Shown piece after piece: positions 15,243 through 21,769 of a stretch of 28,747 nt of DNA; positions within the stretch are counted from its first letter, which is position 1; the number at the start of each line of letters is the position of its first letter. The DNA is from an uncultured Ruminiclostridium sp. (GTDB lineage Bacteria > Bacillota > Clostridia > Oscillospirales > Acutalibacteraceae). Under the pieces are notes generated by a model. That model was not told the origin of the DNA and searched no databases. It worked only from the letters and a program-made list of their open reading frames with translations. A program made the position numbers and the translations under genes. The stretch lies in the NCBI GenBank assembly GCA_902490005.1, contig CABUCM010000035.1, positions 1 to 28,747 of the forward strand, in the 5' to 3' direction.

Positions 15243-16043
15243 TTGGCACTGGGCATCTCAACGGCATGCCTTTATCCTATGTTGATGGAGGACAGCTTAG
15301 AGACTTTGATTAACTTGGGCTTTCACCAGTTTGAAATCTTTATCAATACCTATTCTGAGATGGAGCCGGAATTTTTGGCTATGCTGGAAAAAAAGCTGAA
15401 GCGCGGCGGCTGCAAGGTAAAATCCCTGCATCCGTTTACTTCGGGGTTTGAGTCCTATTTGCTGTTTTCCAATTATGAGCGGCGGTTTCAGGATGGCGCC
15501 GCTTTTTATCGGCGGTATTTTGAAATGGCGCGGCGGCTGGGGGCGGAAATCGTGGTGATCCACGGGGACCGCAGCTTTGAAAAAAGCGGGCTGGACGACC
15601 GGCAGTATTACGACCGGTTCGGCGCCCTTTCCAGGATCGCCGGAGAATACGGTGTAACCCTGGCCCAGGAGAATGTAAACGCTTTTCGCAGCCAGGATTG
15701 CGGGTTTATTCGGAAAATGCGGGAATATTTGCAAGAAGACGTAAAGTTTGTGCTAGATATCAAGCAGGCGGTCCGCGCGGGAAGGGATCCCTACGAAATG
15801 TGCGAGTCCATGGGGGAAAACCTGGTTCATATCCACATTAATGACAATATACCGGGGCGGGACTGCCTGCTTCCGGGCCGGGGCACCATGGACTATGGAA
15901 GGCTGAAGGAAATTTTAATTAAGAACCATTATCACGGGGATTTTATCATCGAGGTCTACCGGAAGGACTTTACAGAGCTTTCTGAGTTAATCGACGCTTA
16001 TCATTTCTTACAGTCTGTCCCTTTAGAGCCAATTTTCGCGTAA
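15243..16043 (+). CDS. Sugar phosphate isomerase/epimerase-like TIM barrel protein
   Basis: This 266-residue protein belongs to the xylose isomerase-like / AP endonuclease 2 superfamily (Pfam PF01261). Putative metal ligands appear in the usual order: H in VVIHGD, E in LAQENVNAF, D in FVLDIKQAV, H and D in HIHINDN, and E in FIIEVYRKD. It is probably cytoplasmic and divalent-metal dependent; the substrate cannot be predicted. The start is TTG 15243, 7 bases after GGAGG (15231-15235). Longer frames reaching back to 15066 overlap secF and the terminator and are rejected. No promoter lies between the secDF terminator and this gene, so expression may depend on readthrough. It is followed by nrdR with its own promoter. 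Confidence 0.88.
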   Translation: MALGISTACLYPMLMEDSLETLINLGFHQFEIFINTYSEMEPEFLAMLEKKLKRGGCKVKSLHPFTSGFESYLLFSNYERRFQDGAAFYRRYFEMARRLGAEIVVIHGDRSFEKSGLDDRQYYDRFGALSRIAGEYGVTLAQENVNAFRSQDCGFIRKMREYLQEDVKFVLDIKQAVRAGRDPYEMCESMGENLVHIHINDNIPGRDCLLPGRGTMDYGRLKEILIKNHYHGDFIIEVYRKDFTELSELIDAYHFLQSVPLEPIFA

Positions 16044-16049
16044 ATCTTC

Positions 16050-16078
16050 TTGCGAGGGAAGAAACTGTGTGTTATACT
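16050..16078 (+). promoter_or_regulatory. Predicted nrdR promoter
   Basis: TTGCGA (16050-16055), 17 bp, TATACT (16073-16078), 64 bases before the nrdR start and directly after the previous stop. Confidence 0.6.
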
Positions 16079-16142
16079 ACAAAATATAATAACAAATTTC
16101 CATATATTGAGAGAAAAGTTTCACCAAAGGAGGGAAAGAATT

Positions 16143-16601
16143 ATGAAGTGTCCGTTTTGCGGCTATGAGGAAAGTAAGGTAGTGGATTCCAGACCGGCTG
16201 ACGATGGGGAAAGAATTCGCAGAAGAAGAGAATGCCTGGGGTGCGGCAAACGTTTCACCACCTATGAGGTGATTGAAACGGTTCCCATCATTGTGATAAA
16301 AAAAGATAGGTCCAGGGAGGCATTTGACCGGAACAAGCTGGTCAACGGTTTGCTGCGCGCCTGCGCCAACCGCCCGATTTCCATTGCCGCCATTGAGAAA
16401 ATGGTGGATGATATCGAAGCCAAGCTTCAGAATTCTTTGGACCGGGAGGTTTCCTCCACTCTGATCGGTGAATACGCCATGGAGGCGCTGAAAGAAGTGG
16501 ATGAGGTGGCCTATGTGCGTTTTGCCTCGGTTTACCGCCAATTTAAGGATGTGAACTCCTTTATGGAGGAACTGAAACAGCTAATTAAAAATAAAAATTA
16601 A
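16143..16601 (+). CDS. nrdR: Transcriptional repressor NrdR
   Basis: This 152-residue regulator of ribonucleotide reductase genes binds NrdR boxes when loaded with dATP/ATP. An N-terminal zinc ribbon (CPFC at 3-6 and CLGC at about 31-34) with a basic RIRRRREC segment is followed by the ATP-cone domain (about 49-139). The cone contains VIKKDRSREAFDRNKL and ends with YVRFASVYRQFKDVNSF. The length is that of the family. The start is ATG 16143 after AAAGGAGGGAAAG; an earlier in-frame start at 16050 would overlap the promoter. No ribonucleotide reductase gene is in the window. It is monocistronic, with promoter and terminator. Confidence 0.96.
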   Translation: MKCPFCGYEESKVVDSRPADDGERIRRRRECLGCGKRFTTYEVIETVPIIVIKKDRSREAFDRNKLVNGLLRACANRPISIAAIEKMVDDIEAKLQNSLDREVSSTLIGEYAMEALKEVDEVAYVRFASVYRQFKDVNSFMEELKQLIKNKN

Positions 16602-16608
16602 AATAAAG

Positions 16609-16643
16609 AAAAGCCGCTGGATTGCAATCTCCGGCGGCTTTTT
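16609..16643 (+). terminator. nrdR terminator
   Basis: AAAAGCCGC (16609-16617) pairs with GCGGCTTTT (16634-16642), with further partial pairing inside, then a T run. Confidence 0.85.
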
Positions 16644-16702
16644 CTATTTTCAAAACATAAGGGCGCCCCTTGGCGCATAGATTTCACCAAGGGGGGATTC
16701 TG

Positions 16703-17470
16703 GTGAGATTTTTTGTTCTGACAAAAAAGAAGCTTCTGGCTTTTGGATGCTGTGTCCTGATTGGGGCGCTGGCGGTAATCATTGGCTTTCAGGGCGCTGG
16801 CGCGATTCTGCAGACGGTGGCCTCGCCGAGAAAAAGCCCGATTTATTCCGTGCAGCGGGAAGATAAGGTGGTTTCCCTCACCTTTGATACCGCTTGGGGT
16901 AACGGGCAGACGGAGGACCTGTTAAATATTTTGGATCAATACCAGGTGAAGAGCACCTTTTTTGTCACCGGCCAGTGGGCCCAGGAGCATCCGGAAATGG
17001 TGAAGGCCATGAGCGAACGGGGCCATGACGTGTGCAACTATTCCGATACCCATCCCCATATGCCCCAAATCAGCAGGGAACAGCAGTCTGCTGAAATTAC
17101 CGGCTGCAACGAAAAAATCAAGGAAATCACCGGCTTGAGCCCGATTTTATTCCGGGCGCCTTATGGAGATTACGATAACTCAGTGGTAGAGGCCGCCAAC
17201 GATCTGGGGATGTACTGCGTTCAGTGGAGTATCGACAGCTACGACTGGCAGGATGCTTCCCCGGAGAATATGAAAAGCCGGGTTCTGTCCCAGCTTCAGC
17301 CGGGCTCGATTATTCTTTTTCACAACGGCTCTGACGCCACGATCCAAACCCTGCCCGCCGCCATCGCGGCCGTTCAGGCGGAGGGCTATCAGATCGTACC
17401 GGTTTCCAAGCTTTTGCTTTCCGGATCCTATCTTGTGGACCACGAGGGAAAACAAATCCCCCAGCCCTGA
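16703..17470 (+). CDS. PdaB-like polysaccharide deacetylase family protein
   Basis: This 255-residue protein has one N-terminal membrane anchor (about 11-32) and an outside NodB-homology domain. Motif 1 is LTFDTAWGN (59-67), motif 2 NYSDTHPHM (112-120), motif 3 LFRAPYGDYD and motif 5 LFHNG. Proteins of this form are usually named PdaB, linked to cortex peptidoglycan in spore formers. The metal triad is altered: T63 stands where classical deacetylases have the second Asp, and Y113 where they have the first His. H117 is kept, so catalysis is doubtful. The GTG start at 16703 follows AAGGGGGG; an in-frame TTG at 16670 has no ribosome site. It lies after the nrdR terminator and converges on hydF across a shared terminator. 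Confidence 0.85.
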   Translation: MRFFVLTKKKLLAFGCCVLIGALAVIIGFQGAGAILQTVASPRKSPIYSVQREDKVVSLTFDTAWGNGQTEDLLNILDQYQVKSTFFVTGQWAQEHPEMVKAMSERGHDVCNYSDTHPHMPQISREQQSAEITGCNEKIKEITGLSPILFRAPYGDYDNSVVEAANDLGMYCVQWSIDSYDWQDASPENMKSRVLSQLQPGSIILFHNGSDATIQTLPAAIAAVQAEGYQIVPVSKLLLSGSYLVDHEGKQIPQP

Positions 17471-17535
17471 GAAAGAAGTATTAGGATAGGCCGCGGCATA
17501 AGTAAAATTTTGCGTGTTTAAGGGGCATGCTGGCA

Positions 17536-17581
17536 AAAAGGCCGGAGAAAGAGGAAACCAATCCTCTTTCTCCGGCCTTTT
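17536..17581. terminator. Bidirectional terminator between the deacetylase and hydF
   Basis: A perfect 20-bp stem (17536-17555 with 17562-17581) has an AACCAA loop and A/T runs on both sides. It suits the two convergent genes. Confidence 0.95.
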
Positions 17582-17592
17582 ATTTGGGCTGT

Positions 17593-18783
17593 TTATAAAT
17601 CGATCTGCTCTAAAATGCCGGAAAGCTTGGCAATCGCCACGCCGTAATTAGTGATGGGCACGCCCTGGCTTTTGGCGCGGTCAATGCGGGACATGACGTG
17701 CCGGCGGTTAAACATACAGGCGCCGCAGTGGATGATCAAGTCATAATCGGACACATCCTGGGGAAACGCCGGGCCGCTGCACATATCCACCACCAGGCCC
17801 TTGCCCACCTTTTTTTTCAGCATCCGGGGCAGCTTTTCCCGGCCGATATCCTCCGACAGGGGAGCGTGGGCGCAGGCTTCCGCAATCAGAACCTTAGAGT
17901 CCTCCGTTAAGGCGTCGATAGCCGCGGCGCCTCGCACAAACTCGGAAAGATCCCCTTTGTAATTGGCAAACAGCACCGAGAATGAGGTGAGCTTGCTCTC
18001 CCTGGGCTTTTTGTCATATACGGTTTTGAATACCTGGGAATCGGTAATGATCCATTTTGGCGGCTCCTTCAGCGAGGAGAGAGCTTGGTCCAGCTTGTCG
18101 GTGGTGCAGCTCATCACCAGGCATTTGTGGTCCAGCAGGTCCCGAATGGTCTGTACCTGGGGCAGGATCAGACGGCCCTTAGGCGCTTGGATATCCTGTG
18201 GCATTACCAAAAGCACACAGTCATCCTGAGATACCAGATGGCCGGTAATACTTTCCTGCTCATAATCCTCCGGCAGCAGACGGATGAGCTCTTCCCGAAC
18301 CCGGCCGATCCCCTCCCTGGTTTTAGAACTGACCAGAATAGGCGAAAGGCCGTAATCCCTCTCCAAAGACTCGACGAAGGCATCGGCATTATCCAACAGG
18401 TCCGCTTTGTTCACCACCGCTAGAATGGGCGTTTTCTTCTTTTTCATAAGAGAAATCCATTCTTTTTCCTGGGTGATAGGGCTGCCGTCAAACACCATAA
18501 TGGCGATATCCGTTTTTTCCAGGGCCTGACGGGTTTTTTCCACCCGCAGCCGGCCCAATTCGCCCTCGTCGTCAAAGCCAGCGGTGTCGATGAGCATGCA
18601 CGGGCCGATCCCGTGAATTTCCATGGCTTTGTAAACCGGGTCCGTGGTGGTGCCGGCGTAATCGGATACCAGGGCGATATCTTGGTTGGTGATGGCGTTG
18701 ATTAAGGAGGATTTGCCGCTGTTCCGCTTGCCGTAAAGGCCGATATGGACGCGGTTGGCGCTTGGAGTGTTTGACAGGCTCAT
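17593..18783 (-). CDS. hydF: [FeFe] hydrogenase H-cluster maturation GTPase HydF
   Basis: This 396-residue scaffold on which the diiron subcluster is completed and handed to the hydrogenase acts in the cytoplasm. The N-terminal GTPase domain has the P-loop GKRNSGKSS (about 18-26), DTAGF and NKAD. The C-terminal cluster-binding motif C-x-H...H-C-x-x-C is complete: C304, H306, H352, C353 and C356, with 45 residues between the two histidines. An AGGAGG precedes the ATG. It is the last gene of the minus-strand hyd operon, 49 bases after hydG, and ends at the shared terminator. No hydrogenase structural gene (hydA) is in the window. Aspartase-like genes sometimes found in such operons are also absent. 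Confidence 0.96.
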   Translation of the reverse strand: MSLSNTPSANRVHIGLYGKRNSGKSSLINAITNQDIALVSDYAGTTTDPVYKAMEIHGIGPCMLIDTAGFDDEGELGRLRVEKTRQALEKTDIAIMVFDGSPITQEKEWISLMKKKKTPILAVVNKADLLDNADAFVESLERDYGLSPILVSSKTREGIGRVREELIRLLPEDYEQESITGHLVSQDDCVLLVMPQDIQAPKGRLILPQVQTIRDLLDHKCLVMSCTTDKLDQALSSLKEPPKWIITDSQVFKTVYDKKPRESKLTSFSVLFANYKGDLSEFVRGAAAIDALTEDSKVLIAEACAHAPLSEDIGREKLPRMLKKKVGKGLVVDMCSGPAFPQDVSDYDLIIHCGACMFNRRHVMSRIDRAKSQGVPITNYGVAIAKLSGILEQIDL

Positions 18784-18832
18784 GGTTCAGGCCTCCTAAG
18801 GGCAATTTTAAATGAGAGCGGTCAAATAAAAA

Positions 18833-20245
18833 TCAGAAGCGGAAGTCCCGCATTCCGTTTTCCATTTCGTTTAAATGCTTGAGCACCACTTGGCGCACTT
18901 TTTCACTGGGGATTTTAGGAATTTCGCTTTCGATCAGCTTTAACCCCTTTTCCTTCGTGTCTGGAGAAGCGTAATCCTCCAGGTATTCCTTCAGGGTCAT
19001 CAGGGCGTTTGGCTGGCAGCAATTGGCGATTTGGCCGCTTTTAACCAAACGCATAAAGCGGTCGCCGGTGCGCCCTTCCCGGTAGCAGGCGGTGCAGAAG
19101 CTGGGGATATAACCCATGCCAAGCAGCCAATTCACCACCTGGTCCAGGGTGCGGGTATCGCTGACCTCAAATTGGGCGGAATCCTCCTCCTCGGCCTCGT
19201 AATAGCCGCCGACAGAGGTACGGGAGCCGCCGCTGATCTGGGACACGCCCAGGTGAAGCACCTTTTCCCTGGTTTTTTGGGTTTCCCGGGTGGAAATGAT
19301 AATGCCGGTGTAGGGGACGGAAATCCGGAGCACCGCAACGATTTTGGCGAAGATGTCGTCGCTGATGCCGTTTTCAAATTCCTCCGGATTGATGTCGTCG
19401 GCGGGGCGGATTCTGGGCACGCTAATGGTGTGAGGGCCTACGCCCTTGGCGGCTTCCAAATGCTCGGCATGCATCAAAAGGCCCACGAAATCGTAACGGT
19501 ACAGGTTCAGGCCGAACAGTACGCCGCAGCCCACGTCGTCGATGCCGCCGTCCATCGCCCGGTCCATGGCTTCGGTGTGGTAGGCGTAGTTGGATTTGGG
19601 ACCGGTGGGATGAAGCTGTTCGTATGCTTTTTTGTTGTAGGTTTCCTGGAATAAAATATAGGTGCCGATGCCGGCCTCCTTCAGTTTACGGTAGTTTTCC
19701 ACAGTGGTGGCCGCGATGTTCACATTCACCCGGCGGATGGCGCCGTTTTTATGCTTGATGGAATAAATGGTTTTGATACTTTCCAGGATATACTCGATAG
19801 GGTTGTTCACCGGGTCCTCGCCGGTTTCCAGGGCCAAACGTTTGTGGCCCATATCCTGCAGGGCGATGACCTCCTTGCGGATTTCCTCCTGGGTCAGCTT
19901 TTTCCGGCAGATATGTTTATTTTTATAATGATAGGGGCAATAAGTACAGCCGTTGACGCAGTAATTGGAGAGATACAGGGGCGCGAACATGACGATACGG
20001 TTGCCGTAGAAATCCTTTTTGATCTGCTCCGCCAGTCGGAACATCTTTTCATTTTCCTCCGGCAGGTCGCAGTCCAGCAGCACCGCCGCTTCCCGGTGGG
20101 TGAGGCCTTTCAGGCCGGCCGCTTTTTTCAGCAGGGATTCGATCAGTTCCTTGTTGGATTTGTTCTTTTCCGCATACTCCAGGGTGTCCAAAATTTCCTC
20201 GTCGCTAATGAATTCTTCCGCTTTGCTGGATTTTACATCATACAT
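18833..20245 (-). CDS. hydG: [FeFe] hydrogenase H-cluster radical SAM maturase HydG
   Basis: This 470-residue tyrosine lyase splits tyrosine to supply CO and cyanide ligands for the H-cluster. The radical SAM cluster is CVNGCTYC (C96, C100, C103). The C-terminal auxiliary-cluster motif C-x2-C-x22-C is present at C384, C387 and C410 (CTACYREGRTGDRF...NCC), which separates HydG from the related thiamine enzyme ThiH. SAM-binding and barrel motifs such as LALETGEDP are intact, and the length is typical. A purine-rich ribosome site (AGAAAGAAG) precedes the ATG. It lies 41 bases downstream of hydE in the same operon. Confidence 0.97.
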   Translation of the reverse strand: MYDVKSSKAEEFISDEEILDTLEYAEKNKSNKELIESLLKKAAGLKGLTHREAAVLLDCDLPEENEKMFRLAEQIKKDFYGNRIVMFAPLYLSNYCVNGCTYCPYHYKNKHICRKKLTQEEIRKEVIALQDMGHKRLALETGEDPVNNPIEYILESIKTIYSIKHKNGAIRRVNVNIAATTVENYRKLKEAGIGTYILFQETYNKKAYEQLHPTGPKSNYAYHTEAMDRAMDGGIDDVGCGVLFGLNLYRYDFVGLLMHAEHLEAAKGVGPHTISVPRIRPADDINPEEFENGISDDIFAKIVAVLRISVPYTGIIISTRETQKTREKVLHLGVSQISGGSRTSVGGYYEAEEEDSAQFEVSDTRTLDQVVNWLLGMGYIPSFCTACYREGRTGDRFMRLVKSGQIANCCQPNALMTLKEYLEDYASPDTKEKGLKLIESEIPKIPSEKVRQVVLKHLNEMENGMRDFRF

Positions 20246-20286
20246 ACTCTCTATCTTCTTTCTGTAACAAAATGATTTATGGCCTG

Positions 20287-21240
20287 TCAGCGGGGGATAC
20301 GATCCAGCGCTGTAATCTGCTGTTCTAATAGCTTGCGGTCCTCCAGCACGTGGGTTTCTCCCAGCTTTGCCGGATAGATCTCATAATACCGCTTATATTT
20401 GGTGGGGGTTACCTTCCGCATCACCACGTTGGCGCCGCAGGAGAACACGTCGTTTTTCTCATTGCAGCTCAAAACCCCAAGAGAGGTGGTCGCGGGCAGG
20501 TTCAGCTTGGGAAGCAGGATGCGGGCCAGGGCCACCGTCCGCTTGGTCATTTCCGTGCTGCCGCTGGGTAAGTCTCTGAGAGGCGTGCCGGGATGGGGGA
20601 TAAAAGGCCCCATGCCCGCCATATCGCAGCCGATTTCCTGCAATAAAAGCAGATCGTCGGCCAGGGTTTCCGCCGTTTGATTAGGCAGGCCGATCATGAA
20701 CCCGCTGCCGGTCTCAAAACCTAAGCGTTTTAGGCTTTTCAGGCAGGCCACCCGCTCCGCCAGGGAGGAATCGGGATGGATGGCGGCATAAATTTCAGGG
20801 TCCGCGGTTTCATGCTTTAATAAATACCGGTTCGCCCCGCATTCCCGCAGATAAGTGTAATCCTTTTCCGGCATTTCGCCGCAGCTCAGGGTAATGGCCA
20901 TGCCGGTTTTCTTGATCTCTTTCACCAATTCCCCTAAAATTTCCGGGGTAAACCACGGGTCCTCCCCGGACTGCATCACCAGGGTGCGGTAGCCGGCGCC
21001 GGCGGCGTCGTTGGCCGCGGCGATAATCTCGTCAGGCGTCATGCGGTAGCGGTGCAGCGATTGGTTGGCGCGGTTCAGCCCGCAGTAAACGCATTGGCGC
21101 CGGCAGATATTGGAGAATTCCAAAATTCCCCGAATATCCACATAGTCTCCTTTTTCCCGAAAACGGATTTCGTCCGCCATACGGTAGTAGGGGGAGAAAT
21201 CCTTCGCCTGCAAAGCGGCGGTCAATTCCCGCCGGTTCAT
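20287..21240 (-). CDS. hydE: [FeFe] hydrogenase H-cluster radical SAM maturase HydE
   Basis: This 317-residue radical SAM enzyme is of the biotin synthase-like group and helps make the dithiomethylamine bridge precursor of the H-cluster. The cluster motif CRRQCVYC gives C46, C50 and C53, followed by GLNR. Further family motifs are LVMQSGEDPWF, SCGEMPEKDY, LLKHETADPEIY and GPFIPHPGTPL. It is slightly shorter than the Thermotoga enzyme (about 350). The ATG overlaps the stop of the upstream regulator by four bases, implying translational coupling. HydE could be confused with PylB, but the neighbours hydG and hydF decide it. Confidence 0.96.
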   Translation of the reverse strand: MNRRELTAALQAKDFSPYYRMADEIRFREKGDYVDIRGILEFSNICRRQCVYCGLNRANQSLHRYRMTPDEIIAAANDAAGAGYRTLVMQSGEDPWFTPEILGELVKEIKKTGMAITLSCGEMPEKDYTYLRECGANRYLLKHETADPEIYAAIHPDSSLAERVACLKSLKRLGFETGSGFMIGLPNQTAETLADDLLLLQEIGCDMAGMGPFIPHPGTPLRDLPSGSTEMTKRTVALARILLPKLNLPATTSLGVLSCNEKNDVFSCGANVVMRKVTPTKYKRYYEIYPAKLGETHVLEDRKLLEQQITALDRIPR

Positions 21241-21491
21241 TGGGCACCCGCCTTAGAGTAAACGGTTTTTACGCTGATGCCCGGCAGCATTCCAAGCCTT
21301 CCCGAAAGGGAGCTGATGACGTTGTTTTCCGCGTCGACGACTACGCTGATGATATTTACCTTTTTCTCCCGGTAGGGAAGCCCCATGCGTCCGACAATAT
21401 AGCCACCGTATTCATGAAGAATGGCGTTGACCTGCTGGACCGACTCCGGGTCCTCCACGATGATGCCGATTAAGGCGATCCTGGTTTCCAT
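21237..21491 (-). CDS. TM1266-type iron-only hydrogenase system regulator
   Basis: This 84-residue small protein has an ACT/NikR-C-like ferredoxin fold and is named from Thermotoga TM1266. It regularly occurs with hydE, hydF and hydG. Visible features are RIALIGIIVEDPESVQQVN, a conserved YGGYIVGRMGLPY segment and VNIISVVVDA. It lacks any DNA-binding domain, so how it would regulate is unknown. GGAGGT lies 8 bases before the ATG. It is the first gene of the hyd operon, preceded by a leader with a short ORF and a terminator hairpin, and its stop overlaps hydE. Confidence 0.9.
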   Translation of the reverse strand: METRIALIGIIVEDPESVQQVNAILHEYGGYIVGRMGLPYREKKVNIISVVVDAENNVISSLSGRLGMLPGISVKTVYSKAGAQ

Positions 21492-21526
21492 AAGGCGAGA
21501 CCTCCGATGAAATTCTCTTCTGAAAC

Positions 21527-21553
21527 AAAAAATCCCTGCGCAAAGGCGCAGGG
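21527..21553 (-). terminator. Rho-independent terminator inside the hyd leader (attenuator candidate)
   Basis: On the minus strand, CCCTGCGC pairs perfectly with GCGCAGGG through CTTT, followed by A and six T's. It sits downstream of the hyd promoter and the short leader ORF but before the regulator's ribosome site. Most transcripts should therefore stop here unless the hairpin is prevented. A small hairpin CTTAG-GCTTT-CTAAG lies 11 bases upstream of it. Confidence 0.85.
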
Positions 21554-21591
21554 AAAACCTTAGAAAGCCTAAGAAGCTATCAAATTCCTCG

Positions 21592-21645
21592 TCACCTTCG
21601 CCGTCGGGCCGCCAAAGCCGCCCTCTTGTTCAGATCATAATTCAT
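21592..21645 (-). CDS. Putative 17-residue Arg-rich leader peptide of the hyd operon
   Basis: The short ORF reads MNYDLNKRAALAARRRR and ends with TGA. AAAGGTG lies 5 bases before its ATG, a good ribosome site. The four terminal Arg codons are CGA, CGG, CGA and AGG, a run of codons that are usually poorly decoded. It lies about 40 bases after the predicted promoter start, followed by the terminator at 21527-21553. This order (promoter, short ORF, terminator, operon) is that of an attenuation leader. It may instead be a stand-alone small protein, or the front part of a longer frame: the +1 frame is open past the stop. I do not recognise the peptide. Confidence 0.5.
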   Translation of the reverse strand: MNYDLNKRAALAARRRR

Positions 21646-21695
21646 TAAAACACCTTTCCATTTGGCGTGACGCCTCATAGTCAGGCTTTGCTAAA

Positions 21696-21724
21696 ATTAT
21701 AACACACCTTGCGGTTTTCGTAAA
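21696..21724 (-). promoter_or_regulatory. Predicted promoter of the hyd operon
   Basis: On the minus strand, TTTACG (21724-21719) and a perfect TATAAT (21701-21696) are 17 bp apart. The start would be near 21689, giving a leader of about 200 bases. It overlaps the divergent promoter of the DUF3810 gene. Confidence 0.7.
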
Positions 21725-21737
21725 GGGGCAGTATACT
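21709..21737 (+). promoter_or_regulatory. Predicted promoter of the DUF3810 gene
   Basis: TTGCGG (21709-21714) and TATACT (21732-21737) are 17 bp apart, 33 bases before the start codon. The spacer contains the -35 of the divergent hyd promoter. Confidence 0.55.
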
Positions 21738-21769
21738 AAAAATTGATTTCAACTTTGCCGGAGGTGGCT

